A stretch of 55,279 nt of DNA from positions 1 through 55,279 of the forward strand of contig NKJD01000022.1 of the NCBI GenBank assembly GCA_002256385.1, given 5' to 3'. Numbering within the stretch: position 1 is the stretch's first letter; the number at the start of each line of letters is the position of its first letter. A program made the position numbers and the translations under genes. The stretch comes from Flavobacterium sp. BFFFF2. Lineage in GTDB: Bacteria; Bacteroidota; Bacteroidia; Flavobacteriales; Flavobacteriaceae. Below, piece by piece: positions 1 through 9,195 of this stretch. Under the pieces are notes generated by a model. It saw nothing but the letters and a program-made list of their open reading frames with translations, searched no databases and was not told the DNA's origin.

Positions 1-19
1 AGGGCTTTTTATCTTTAAT

Positions 20-2128
20 TTATTGCTTATTGATATTTGAAATTATACTAAAGAAATCACTTTCCTTTTGTGGTGAAAAGGAGCTTGTTGGTGCATCAAA
101 AATTAATGGATAATCATTTTCTCTTTTAAGTCCTGTAAGGTCTGATACAGCAAATAATAATGACATATACATAGTTGTTTTTAGCGCTTGATTTGGATTT
201 TCAATGAAAGTATTATTTTTATCTTGAAGAACAACTCTAGCAGATCCATCTGTATTTTTAATAATTCTGATTATACCAAAAAAACCATCAAAGTTTAGTT
301 TCTCTAAGTAATCATTTGCCTTTTGCTCTAAGGTTATTAGAAAATCCTGTGTATTTCGCTCTTTAGCATTTTTAAATGCAATCTTAATTTTATCAAAAGC
401 CGTGTTAATCTTGCTGTATATCGATGCAACGGAATTTTTAGCTAAGTTGTTATAACTTTCTTGAAGAGTGCTAATTTGTTTTTCTAGTTCCAGTTCATCC
501 TTTTCTAATAAAACAATTTCTCTATCAGCATGATTTTTACTTTCATACCAATTTCTTATGTTTTGATATGCATTTTGTAATTGGTCTTCTGTTAACCCAT
601 CATTCTGTGCTAATAGCTTTTTCTTGTTATCTTCTTCTAAATCTATACTTTCTTGAACATCCTTAGCCTCCTCTTTTCTTTTTTTATTGAATCTTAAATC
701 CTCTTCAATTGTATTTAGTAAATCATTGTTATCAGACTGATTGTATTCAAGATTATTGCTCTTTTGTTCTAGCTCTTTAAAATAATTATTTGCAAAAAGT
801 TTTTTGGTAATCTGCTTATCTTTTGGTAATTGACTTTCAAGTAACTCATTCAATTTATTAACCATAAAGTTATAGGCATCGGTACCTACCTTAGCCTCAC
901 GTCCACATACTTTACAAAATTCATCCTTAATCATTTCTTTCATAGAAATTTTGTCTGGAACATTCGGTGATAAAGGTATTATGCCTTCTGCTAATTCTTT
1001 AACAATTTCTTGTTTGCCTTTTTGTCTTTCGTCTTCTTTTTCAAGTTTTCTTCTTAGCTCACTAAAAGTTGCAACTTTATTTTGAAATTCTTCGAAAATT
1101 GGAGAAAAACCGGAAAGAATCCACATTTCATCTAATAACTTGATTGAATATTCTTCATCAATTCGCTTTTCAATTTGACTCTTTTTTACGTTCGTGTTGT
1201 AGGCCAAAGCAGGCGTGGTCGTGATGGTAACGGAAACCATTGTTCGAGTGCTTTCAACGCTGTTAATTGTTTGTGATACGTAATAAGTACCTGATGTTAA
1301 AACGGTGCTATTTGCTAATGCAAGTCCACCAGTTGACGCAGCGTACCATTGTAAATTAGAACCTGTAGCTACCAAATCGGCTACTGTTTTGCCCTGACAG
1401 AATGATTGTGACAATGCTACTGGCGCTTGAGGGGGTGTACCTGCTGTGTTACCGCAATTTACAGCAAAATAGGTAGTGCTGTCTAAAAACCAATCGCTCA
1501 TACCAACCATGTTGTAATAATCGGCAGCTACTTGATCTCCCACTGGAATACAAGTTAAATTTGGATTAGATGTTGCGTTCAAATTAAATAACATGTCAGC
1601 ACCAATGATGTTTAATTGGTTTAAGTTGTTATTTGAACAATCTAAAACAGATAGATTAAGTAAGTTGCGCAGATCTAAACTTGTAATTTGGTTAAAGCTA
1701 CAATCTATACCTTTCAGTGGATGACCTGTACCAATCGCCAATAAATTAAGTGTAGTAAGGTTGTTATGGCTACAGTTAATAACTAAAATACTTGTAAAAT
1801 ATTCAATACCTGTTAAATCTGAAATATTGTCTGCTGCTCCAGTCGTGCCGTGTATATCGAGTGTATAATCATATCTTGGGGCAGCATCTGGCTCTCCAGG
1901 AGTGAAAAATGCCACTCCCTGATAAACGTTAGCCTCGTAATCAGTAATCTGGCCATTATTGTCAATATCGACCCCCAACGCAATTAACTTACTTAAAAAA
2001 TGGGGATCAGGAATGTTAATGGCGCTTTGGGCCTGCATTGCACTGGTGCAACATGCAAAAAAGGCAAGAAATAGCCCGGTTTTTTTCAAATACTCGCGCA
2101 TAGAAAAGATAGATTTAGTTGTTTTCAT
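20..2128 (-). CDS. Chimeric ORF: secreted LRR protein N-terminus fused to SMC/Rad50-like ATPase C-terminus
   Basis: One open frame of 702 codons joins two unrelated halves. Residues 1-309 match the neighbouring paralogue at 2329-4560: signal peptide ending near AMQA (33), an EF-hand-like loop DIDNNGQITDYE (54-65), about four leucine-rich repeats (DCSNNNLNQL), then most of an Ig_7 domain up to TTTPALA. From about residue 310 (junction near base 1200) the sequence becomes charged and coiled-coil-rich. It has a zinc-hook-like CKVCGREA near 405 and a Walker-B-like PLIFDAPTSSF near 676, but no Walker A, so only the C-terminal half of an SMC/Rad50-type ATPase is present. The paralogue continues at this point into further Ig and FN3-like repeats and a T9SS tail, all absent here. 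The ATPase half also ends soon after Walker B, possibly truncated. Either real recombination or an assembly misjoin would explain this. A signal peptide on an ATPase makes no functional sense, so I regard it as broken. Confidence 0.75.
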   Translation of the reverse strand: MKTTKSIFSMREYLKKTGLFLAFFACCTSAMQAQSAINIPDPHFLSKLIALGVDIDNNGQITDYEANVYQGVAFFTPGEPDAAPRYDYTLDIHGTTGAADNISDLTGIEYFTSILVINCSHNNLTTLNLLAIGTGHPLKGIDCSFNQITSLDLRNLLNLSVLDCSNNNLNQLNIIGADMLFNLNATSNPNLTCIPVGDQVAADYYNMVGMSDWFLDSTTYFAVNCGNTAGTPPQAPVALSQSFCQGKTVADLVATGSNLQWYAASTGGLALANSTVLTSGTYYVSQTINSVESTRTMVSVTITTTPALAYNTNVKKSQIEKRIDEEYSIKLLDEMWILSGFSPIFEEFQNKVATFSELRRKLEKEDERQKGKQEIVKELAEGIIPLSPNVPDKISMKEMIKDEFCKVCGREAKVGTDAYNFMVNKLNELLESQLPKDKQITKKLFANNYFKELEQKSNNLEYNQSDNNDLLNTIEEDLRFNKKRKEEAKDVQESIDLEEDNKKKLLAQNDGLTEDQLQNAYQNIRNWYESKNHADREIVLLEKDELELEKQISTLQESYNNLAKNSVASIYSKINTAFDKIKIAFKNAKERNTQDFLITLEQKANDYLEKLNFDGFFGIIRIIKNTDGSARVVLQDKNNTFIENPNQALKTTMYMSLLFAVSDLTGLKRENDYPLIFDAPTSSFSPQKESDFFSIISNINKQ

Positions 2129-2328
2129 TGAGTTTAATTTTAAATTTAATTTATTTAGTTTGCTAGGTGTTCTTTTAAAAGCTGCTTTTTTTATGTTTCC
2201 AATTCACCAAATGAAAAGAAGTGCCAATTGGCGTAAAAATCATTTTGTATCAGCTTGGTTTTTAGTTGAAATGATTATGGAAAATGTACTTTCTAATCAA
2301 GAACTGGTTGTTGTAGGTTTTCTACTAA
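2129..2328. repeat. 200-bp intergenic direct repeat, copy 1
   Basis: The 200-bp spacer between the chimeric ORF and the LRR gene at 2329-4560 is almost identical to the spacer at 4561-4760, with only scattered substitutions. It contains the 5' region of one LRR gene and the region just after the stop of the previous one. It shows that the LRR genes arose by tandem duplication including their flanking DNA. No terminator hairpin is obvious in it. Confidence 0.9.
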
Positions 2329-4560
2329 CTATTTTTTCACAATCCGAACCACTTGTTGGTCGTCACCTTGCGAGATTATCACATTGTAGATGCCATTGTT
2401 ATAGTTACTTCCTAAACTGCGGTTCTCCAATTCATTGGCTTCTACGCTAAATTGCTCTACTTGTTTGCCAAGCATGTCATAAACAGACACCTGAACAGTT
2501 GTTTGATTGCCACCTTGTGCCATTAATACATAGTCGGTTTCAAATGGGTTTGGAATGGCTTTTACAGTTAATGAAACCGTTTCTCCTGCATTTTGACGAG
2601 CAAAAGTTGCTGGCGATGTGATATTACAAGCAGTTCCGTAAGCTTGCCATGTACCACCAAACTGAACGGCCACACGTACTGAATAAACAGTGCTTAAAGC
2701 CCAGCCTGTATAGTTTCCTAGCTGCATGTTTGAAGTGGTTGAATTGAATGTAAGAACGGTTCCGCCGTTAGACCACTCAAAACGGTAAGCGGTGGCGCCT
2801 GTCACTGCGGCGCAGTACACAACATTCCATTTGCTTGCTAAAACAGTACCACACTGATTGGCTCTAATTTGGGTGCTAGCAGCAGGCGTGGAAACGGTAC
2901 ACGCCGCTCCGTAAGCTTGCCATGAACCTGCCACTTGTGCAGCCACTCGTACTGAATAAGCAGTACCAAAGGCTGGGCCACCAGCTAAGTTGCTTATTTG
3001 AACACTATTGGTTGTGTTGTCAAGAGTGCGTGAAACACCTCCAGTTGTAAATTCAAAACGGTAAGCCTGAGCGCCAACAATTTGACCGCTGTAAATAGGC
3101 GTGTTCATAGAAGCCAAAGTAGTGCCACATTGACTAGGAATTACTTGGGTGGTGTTGGCCAAAGCAGGAGTTGTTAACGTACAAGCTGCGCCAAACGCAC
3201 CATATTGTCCACTGAAACCAGCAGCCACACGGATGCTGTAAGCGGTGTTGTAAGCAATGGCAACTGCTAATTGGGTCAAGTTAAATGAATTGGTGCTGCT
3301 ATAAAAATTTTGCGTGCTGCCATTTCCAGTTACTTCAAACAAATAGTTGGTGGCGTTGGCCACAGCCGTTGCGGTAATCGGAGCAGTGATGGCATTTAAC
3401 CTTGAACCACAAGCAGGTGAGTTCACCGCTGTAAGTGAATAAACCACCACCGTCACCATAGAACGGTTGCTTTCGCAGCCATTTTGAGTTTGGGTAGCGT
3501 AGTAAGTACCCGCCGTTAAAACGGTGCTTGAGGGCAATGCAGTTACCGCATTGGCAGAGGCATACACATTATAAGAACTACCATATCCTGGCACTGTTGA
3601 CAACGCAATGCCACCGTTTACAAAGTACGATTGTGAGGCCAAAGCAGGGGTGGTTGTGATGGTCACGGATACCATTGTTCGCGCACTTTCAACGCTGTTA
3701 ATTGTTTGCGATACGTAATAAGCGCCCGTTGTTAAAACGGTGTTACTTGCTAATGCAAGTCCACCAGTTGACGCTGCATACCATTGTAAATTAGAACCTG
3801 TTGCAACCAAATCGGCTACTTTTTTGCCCTGACAGAATGATTGTGCCAAAGCTACTGGCGCTTGAGGGGGTGTAGCTCCTGGGTAGTTGCAATCTATAGC
3901 ATAGTAGGAAATTCCGTCTATATACCAGTAAAACACACCATTCGTGTTGCTGTAACTGCCAATTGGCTGATTTCCCAACTGAACACAAGCTAAATTTGGA
4001 TTCGATGTTGCATTCAAAAAAGTTAAATAGTTAGTACCGACTAGATTTAAATGGTTTAAGTTGTTATTTGAACAATCTAAATTATTTAAATTTCCAACGT
4101 TGTTCAAATCTAAACTTGTAATTTGGTTATAGCTACAATCTAAACTTGTCAGGTTTTGACTTGGACTAATCGCCAATAAATTGAGTGCAGTGAGGTTGTT
4201 GTAGCTACAGTTAATAATTTGAATACTTGTAAAATATTCAATACCCGTTAAATCTGAAATGTTATCAGCTGCTCCTGGCGTGCCATGTACATCGAGGGTA
4301 TAGTTCCACCATGGCGTGCCCCATTCTGTATCATAAGGATTGGGAATTGACATTCCCTGAAAGTTATTAGCCTCCGATACAGTAATTTGGCCATCTAAAT
4401 CGGTGTCGACTCCCAACGCAAGTAACTTACTTAAAAAATGGGGGTCAGGAATTATGTTTTGGGCCTGCATTGCACCGGTGCAACACACAAAAAAGGCAAG
4501 AAATAGCCCGGTTTTTTTCAAATACTCGCGCATAGAAAAGATAGATTTAGTTGTTTTCAT
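2329..4560 (-). CDS. Secreted leucine-rich-repeat protein with Ig_7 and FN3-like repeats and T9SS sorting domain
   Basis: This 743-residue protein is predicted to be exported by Sec and then by the type IX system to the cell surface. Order of parts: signal peptide (1-33, cleavage after AMQA); a canonical EF-hand loop DTDLDGQITVSE (52-63), probably Ca-binding; about four to five LRRs with the Bacteroidota pattern LxxLDCSxNxLxxL (roughly 85-190); an Ig_7 domain starting QSFCQGKKVADL; a second, degenerate Ig_7-like unit; three FN3-like repeats of about 85 residues, each with QCGT, YRFE and YSVRVA; and a C-terminal type A sorting domain (IPNPFETDY, YDMLGKQVEQF, IYNVIISQG, ending VRIVKK). It lies between two close paralogues on the same strand with duplicated spacers. 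Substrate and function are unknown; a surface adhesin or binding protein is the best inference. Confidence 0.88.
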   Translation of the reverse strand: MKTTKSIFSMREYLKKTGLFLAFFVCCTGAMQAQNIIPDPHFLSKLLALGVDTDLDGQITVSEANNFQGMSIPNPYDTEWGTPWWNYTLDVHGTPGAADNISDLTGIEYFTSIQIINCSYNNLTALNLLAISPSQNLTSLDCSYNQITSLDLNNVGNLNNLDCSNNNLNHLNLVGTNYLTFLNATSNPNLACVQLGNQPIGSYSNTNGVFYWYIDGISYYAIDCNYPGATPPQAPVALAQSFCQGKKVADLVATGSNLQWYAASTGGLALASNTVLTTGAYYVSQTINSVESARTMVSVTITTTPALASQSYFVNGGIALSTVPGYGSSYNVYASANAVTALPSSTVLTAGTYYATQTQNGCESNRSMVTVVVYSLTAVNSPACGSRLNAITAPITATAVANATNYLFEVTGNGSTQNFYSSTNSFNLTQLAVAIAYNTAYSIRVAAGFSGQYGAFGAACTLTTPALANTTQVIPSQCGTTLASMNTPIYSGQIVGAQAYRFEFTTGGVSRTLDNTTNSVQISNLAGGPAFGTAYSVRVAAQVAGSWQAYGAACTVSTPAASTQIRANQCGTVLASKWNVVYCAAVTGATAYRFEWSNGGTVLTFNSTTSNMQLGNYTGWALSTVYSVRVAVQFGGTWQAYGTACNITSPATFARQNAGETVSLTVKAIPNPFETDYVLMAQGGNQTTVQVSVYDMLGKQVEQFSVEANELENRSLGSNYNNGIYNVIISQGDDQQVVRIVKK

Positions 4561-4760
4561 TGAGTTTAATTTTAAATTTATTTTATTTAGTTTGATAGGT
4601 GTTCTTTTAAAAGCTGCTTTTTTTATGTTTCCAATTCTCTAAATGAAAAGAAGTGCCAATTGGCGTAAAAATCATATTGTATCAGCTTGGTTTTTAGTTG
4701 AAATGATTATGGAAAATGTACTTTCTAATCAAGAACTGGTTGTTGTAGGTTTTCTAATAA
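4561..4760. repeat. 200-bp intergenic direct repeat, copy 2
   Basis: This spacer between the LRR genes at 2329-4560 and 4761-7334 is a near-identical copy of 2129-2328. Together with the shared 5' and 3' coding sequences it marks the duplication unit of the LRR array. Confidence 0.9.
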
Positions 4761-7334
4761 CTATTTTTTCACAATCCGAACCACTTGTTGGTCGTTACCT
4801 TGCGAGATCATCACATTGTAGATGCCGCTGTTATAGTTACTTCCTAAACTGCGGTTCTCCAATTCATTGGCCTCTACGCTGAATTGCTCTACTTGTTTGC
4901 CAAGCATATCATACACAACCACTTGAACAGGTGTTTGATTGCCACCTTGTGCCATTAATACATAGTCGGTTTCAAATGGGTTTGGAATGGCTTTAATGGT
5001 TAAAGCCGTTTCGTCTGCTGCATCTTGACGAAAAAAGGAGGTCGGAGTTTTTACTTTGCAGGCACTTCCATAAGCTTGCCAAGTGCCGCCTAACAGAACG
5101 GCTACACGCACTCCATAAGTAGTGTTTAAAGCCCAGCCTGTGTAGTTGCCCAACTGCATACTTGGCGTAGATGACGCATAGGTCAGTGCTGAATTGCCGA
5201 TTTTCCATTCAAAACGGTAAGCGGTAGCTCCTGCTACGGCGCTGCAATACAAAATAGTCCATTTACTGGCTAAAATAGTGCCGCACTGATTCGTTCTGAT
5301 TTGGCTGCTAGCAGCAGGCGTTGTAATGGTACAAGGCGCTCCAAAAGCTTGCCATGTACCTGCCACTTGTGCAGCCACGCGTACGGAATAAGTAGTGCCA
5401 TAAGCAACACCGGTTACGTTACTCATTTGAACACTATTGGTGGTGCTGTCAAGGCTGCGTGAAACTCCTCCTGCAGTAAATTCAAATCGGTAGGCCTGAG
5501 CCCCTACTATTTGACCACAATAAATAGAAGCAGTCAAAGCAGCCAAAATAGTACCACACATGCTTGAAATAACTTGGGTGGTGTTGGCCAAAGCAGGTGT
5601 TGTTAAATTACAAGCTGTGCCAAAAGCACCGTATTGGCCATTAAAACCTGCTGCCACTCGGATGCTGTAAGTGGTGTTGTAAGCAATGGTACCTTGTAAT
5701 TGCGTTAAATTAAATGAATTGGTATTGCTGTAAAAAGTTTGAGTTGTTCCATTTCCAGTTACTTCAAACAAATAGCTGGTGGCATTGGCCACGGGTGTTG
5801 CAGTAATCGGCGCAGAAACGTCATTTAAACGCGACCCACAATTAGGTGATGAAACGGCCGTTAACGAATAAACCACCACAGTGATTACGGATCGAGTGCT
5901 TTCGCAGCCATTTTGGGTTTGGGTAGCATAATACGTACCGCTTGTTAAAACAGTGCTTGATGGCAAAGCAGTCACTGCAGTGGCAGAAGCAAAAACGCTA
6001 TAAGAGCTGCCATATCCTGGCACTGATGACAATGGAATGCCACTGCTTACAAAATACGATTGCGAAGGCAAAGCGGGGGTTGTAATGATCGTAACAGAAA
6101 CAGAAGTGCGGGGACTTTCACTGCCATTTACCGTTTGCGACACGTAATAAGTACCTGTCGTTAAAACGGTCGTATTTGATAAAGCAGATCCGCCAGCTGA
6201 AGCCGCATACCATTGCAAATTAGAACCTGTCGCCACTAAATTGGCCACCGTTGCACCAGCGCAAAACACTTGATCACGGGCAGTTGGGGCCGAAGGCGCA
6301 TTGCAATTCACTGAATAAGTAGCCGTTGCATCTTTAACCCACCATACATTGGCTGCTGCTGCGATTGGGTCTGTAACAGTGATGCAAGATATCTGATTAT
6401 ACAAACAGAGTAAATTTGTCAAAGCATTAAATGGCGTCAAATTTAAACTAGACAGCATATTATCATTGCAATATAATCGTCCTAACGCTGGCGATCCACT
6501 TGCGTCTAAATATTGAAGCCTGTTATAACCACAACCCAATTCCAATAATGATGTCAACCCGCTCAAATCTAGATTTTGTAGTTCATTACGATGACAATCA
6601 AAAATAGATAATGATGATAATCCATGTACTTGTAAGTTCGTTAAACGATTGTTACCACATGCCAGGTAGGTTAAAGCACTCAAATCTGTTACATCTAAAC
6701 TCGTCAATTGGCAATAGCTAAGATCTAAATTTACTAAAGCAGGTAATGCAGTAAGATTTATACTGGTCAGGTTATAGTTACATGAACAATTTAATCGTGC
6801 TAAATTGTTCATCCCACTTGCAACGACACTTGACAATTGATTGCATTCACTATTTAAGGTTATTAAATTAGTTAGACCCGTTACATCTATGCTCGACAAT
6901 CCATTGTAGCTACAATCTAAATAAGTTAATGCACTTAGGCCGTTAAAGATTAAACTAGTCATGTTATTAAATGAACAGTCTAAAGATTGTAAATTACTTA
7001 ACCCACTCACGTCCAACGACAGTAAGGAATTCTGTTTACAATTTAAGGTCAGTAAGGAGGTAAATTCTTGAATTCCAGTTAAATCCAAAATTCCCAAATT
7101 GCTTACATCTAAATTCGTTAACCCGTTGATAGCCGAGGTGAGCACTTGTAGGTCACCCACAGTATCATCTATTCCTTGGTCATACAGCGCTTGTTCAAAA
7201 TATTGGTCTGGAATAGCGGTGTATTGCGCTTTTGCGCTTTCCATACTTACAATGCTCAAAAAAGCAAACAAACACGCCGTGCTCCAGAACGAAAGGCGCT
7301 TAACGATCTTGGTTTTTGTAACATTTTCTTTCAT
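4761..7334 (-). CDS. Secreted leucine-rich-repeat protein, long paralogue, T9SS sorted
   Basis: This 857-residue paralogue is first in the transcription order of the array. It has a different N-terminus from the other two (MKENVTKTKIVKRL..., signal peptide ending near AKAQ at 36-37), a degenerate version of the EF-hand loop region, and many more LRRs: about eleven repeats of 21 residues with LDCSxNxLxxLxxxGLxxL between roughly 70 and 320. These are followed by an Ig_7 domain (VFCAGATVANL), a second Ig_7-like unit, three FN3-like repeats with the QCGT/YRFE/VRVA signature, and a type A sorting domain nearly identical to that of the 2329-4560 protein. The 3' half is close to identical in DNA to its neighbour, the 5' half is not, which suggests conversion of the 3' module. 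Function is unknown; predicted surface protein. Confidence 0.87.
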   Translation of the reverse strand: MKENVTKTKIVKRLSFWSTACLFAFLSIVSMESAKAQYTAIPDQYFEQALYDQGIDDTVGDLQVLTSAINGLTNLDVSNLGILDLTGIQEFTSLLTLNCKQNSLLSLDVSGLSNLQSLDCSFNNMTSLIFNGLSALTYLDCSYNGLSSIDVTGLTNLITLNSECNQLSSVVASGMNNLARLNCSCNYNLTSINLTALPALVNLDLSYCQLTSLDVTDLSALTYLACGNNRLTNLQVHGLSSLSIFDCHRNELQNLDLSGLTSLLELGCGYNRLQYLDASGSPALGRLYCNDNMLSSLNLTPFNALTNLLCLYNQISCITVTDPIAAAANVWWVKDATATYSVNCNAPSAPTARDQVFCAGATVANLVATGSNLQWYAASAGGSALSNTTVLTTGTYYVSQTVNGSESPRTSVSVTIITTPALPSQSYFVSSGIPLSSVPGYGSSYSVFASATAVTALPSSTVLTSGTYYATQTQNGCESTRSVITVVVYSLTAVSSPNCGSRLNDVSAPITATPVANATSYLFEVTGNGTTQTFYSNTNSFNLTQLQGTIAYNTTYSIRVAAGFNGQYGAFGTACNLTTPALANTTQVISSMCGTILAALTASIYCGQIVGAQAYRFEFTAGGVSRSLDSTTNSVQMSNVTGVAYGTTYSVRVAAQVAGTWQAFGAPCTITTPAASSQIRTNQCGTILASKWTILYCSAVAGATAYRFEWKIGNSALTYASSTPSMQLGNYTGWALNTTYGVRVAVLLGGTWQAYGSACKVKTPTSFFRQDAADETALTIKAIPNPFETDYVLMAQGGNQTPVQVVVYDMLGKQVEQFSVEANELENRSLGSNYNSGIYNVMISQGNDQQVVRIVKK

Positions 7335-7687
7335 ACTATACTGTTTATTCCTGCGCTGACGGCTTTACAGGTCTTGCCTTACTTGTGAATTTTGAATTGT
7401 GAATTTTGAATTGTGACCCGAGGCCTTTGGCCGAAAGAAGCGAAGCTCATTGTGATTTCAATTTTCTTGTTGGTTTTTGGCGGTAAGATTGACAAATAGG
7501 ATTCAAATTTGCTGCAATAAAACCTTCATGATCAGTCTGGGCGTTCGTACTGTTTCTACTAACTGTTTAATTACAAAAAGACCACCATAAAGAGTATGCT
7601 ATACAAGACTAAGATTAGAATTTCTAACTGATACTTTTGGATTGTTTTGTACAGCTTGCTCATTGAAATTAGATTCTGTAGTAAAAT
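7335..7687. other. Intergenic region with AATTCAAA-type repeats and a GGCC hairpin
   Basis: No gene is supported in this 353-bp gap. Around 7386-7413 the 14-nt unit GTGAATTTTGAATT is repeated twice. At about 7414-7437 a short hairpin, GGCC on each side of TTT flanked by CCCGA, matches in inverted orientation the hairpin seen in the dispersed repeats at 17857 and 21331. The rest is AT-rich without recognisable signals. Confidence 0.6.
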
Positions 7688-9049
7688 TTAATATTTTACT
7701 ATTCGCCGAGTCTCCATGACATTGTTTGATCCTTCAATACGAACCAGATAAATACCACTTGCCAATTCGGAAACCGCTACTTGTTTAGTATAAGCCGTTT
7801 TCACTTTTTGCCCTTGCACATTGTAAATGCCAACCGATTTGACTTCGGTTTCTGTTTCAATAGTTAAAACGTCGTGTACAGGGTTTGGATACAAAGAGAC
7901 TTTGACATTGTTATGTGCCACATCGGCTGATGACAGCGTGTTATTCAAAAATAAGTTTGAAATTTCGGCATCAGTCAATACATAGTTATAAATAGTCAAA
8001 TCGTCGATGGCGCCATTGAAATAGGAATTTAGTCCACCCTCAGAAATTCCCAGTTTAAAGTTGTTTGAAGCATTTACTGTATTGAAGGATTTTGCACCAG
8101 AACTGAATAAAACCCCATTTTTATAAACTTTGGCAGTAGTTCCATCATATGTACAAACATAATGAACCCAAGTGTCATTCGTAAATGTATTTGCCGTTTC
8201 TAAGTTGGCTCCTGCATTTGCAAAATATAAAAGTGTGGTAGGCCTTACTGCAAGTCCGTTCCCGTTTGCCTCAGTACCATAATGAAATAGGTAGTTTATA
8301 GTATTATTGATTGCATTCGTTTTTGCCCAAATAGATATTGTTCTAGTAGAAGAACCATAAGGCAAATCAGCGATTGCAGCCGTAGTTCCTATATTATTTA
8401 TATTTAAAGCGCCGTTTGCAATACCGTGTCGGTCTGTTGTAAATGAAGTTGCATTATTTGAAGCAAATGGGGCGCTACCTGCCAAATTAGTGTATGTTCC
8501 ATCAAAACGATATGCTGCGATTGTTTGAGGGGTTGGCGCTATGCCAACTTGACTCACAAAAAAATCATCAAAATACGGTGGGAAGTTCACCGTGCTATTC
8601 GTTTGCATTCTGAACCTAATGGATGCACCATTAGGAATCATTCCAGCTGCGATGGTGCCGGAAACTGTCCGACATGAGGTGGTTGTGTAATTATCAGTGG
8701 CTAATAAAATCCATGAACCACTGTTATTTAGTTCGTAATAAAAATAGATGTCAACCAAGCCAACCGTGGCATCTGTTCGGTGCTTGAAAGAGGCAGCAAT
8801 TTCACCGCCATTTGAGATATAGCTCGCTGTATAAATGACTACATAAGGGTTAGCGGTAGACATATTGTTTCCTCGTAGAATTCGATTACCGCTGCATGTA
8901 TAGGAACTTAACACAGGGGTAGTAGTGATTCCTCCTAAAGATGTCCATCCTGAAGGAGCCAAGCCAGATTCAAAATTTTCAGAAACATTGATTTGTGCCT
9001 TTCCAAATGAGAAGGCCAGTAATAAAAGGAATAGTAAACGTATTTCCAT
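7688..9049 (-). CDS. LamG-like (concanavalin A-type) domain protein with T9SS sorting domain
   Basis: This 453-residue secreted protein starts with a short signal peptide (LLFLLLLAFSFGKAQ, about 1-18). Residues 20-165 form a beta-rich module containing ENFESGLAPSGW and DDFFVSQ, as in many Bacteroidota choice-of-anchor or MAM-like modules. Residues about 175-365 form a LamG-like fold with ISIWAKTN, WVHYVCTYDG, AKVYKNGVLF and GAIDDLTIYN, the usual LamG/laminin-G_3 landmarks. The C-terminus is a type A sorting domain (LYPNPVHDVLTIE, YNVQGQKVK, LASGIYLVRIEG, RRIVKY). LamG modules usually bind carbohydrate or protein, so a surface binding role is inferred; no catalytic motif is visible. It is divergent from the histidine kinase gene at 9196. 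Confidence 0.88.
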   Translation of the reverse strand: MEIRLLFLLLLAFSFGKAQINVSENFESGLAPSGWTSLGGITTTPVLSSYTCSGNRILRGNNMSTANPYVVIYTASYISNGGEIAASFKHRTDATVGLVDIYFYYELNNSGSWILLATDNYTTTSCRTVSGTIAAGMIPNGASIRFRMQTNSTVNFPPYFDDFFVSQVGIAPTPQTIAAYRFDGTYTNLAGSAPFASNNATSFTTDRHGIANGALNINNIGTTAAIADLPYGSSTRTISIWAKTNAINNTINYLFHYGTEANGNGLAVRPTTLLYFANAGANLETANTFTNDTWVHYVCTYDGTTAKVYKNGVLFSSGAKSFNTVNASNNFKLGISEGGLNSYFNGAIDDLTIYNYVLTDAEISNLFLNNTLSSADVAHNNVKVSLYPNPVHDVLTIETETEVKSVGIYNVQGQKVKTAYTKQVAVSELASGIYLVRIEGSNNVMETRRIVKY

Positions 9050-9126
9050 AAAATCGTTTTATAGGTTTCTGGGGCAAATCTATTCTATCCAATAAAACAA
9101 AATCGAGGCAGTTTGAGAACGACTGT

Positions 9127-9160
9127 TTTGGGTTTGAGAACACGTTTTTAATTACTTTTG
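9127..9160 (+). promoter_or_regulatory. Bacteroidota-type promoter for the histidine kinase gene
   Basis: TACTTTTG at 9153-9160 fits the Bacteroidota -7 consensus TAnnTTTG. TTTG boxes at 9127-9130 and 9133-9136 could serve as the -33 element, with spacings of 22 and 16 against the usual 19-21. The start codon follows 36 nt later. The spacing is not ideal, so this is a moderate call. Confidence 0.4.
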
Positions 9161-9195
9161 AATATGGTACTTTTACCAAGATTTAAAACTGTCAC

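Noticed and set aside
1..2128. Idea that the LRR/ATPase fusion is a new secreted defence effector
   Set aside because: The ATPase half lacks its Walker A half and the junction is abrupt at a duplicated sequence, so a rearrangement or misassembly is the simpler explanation.
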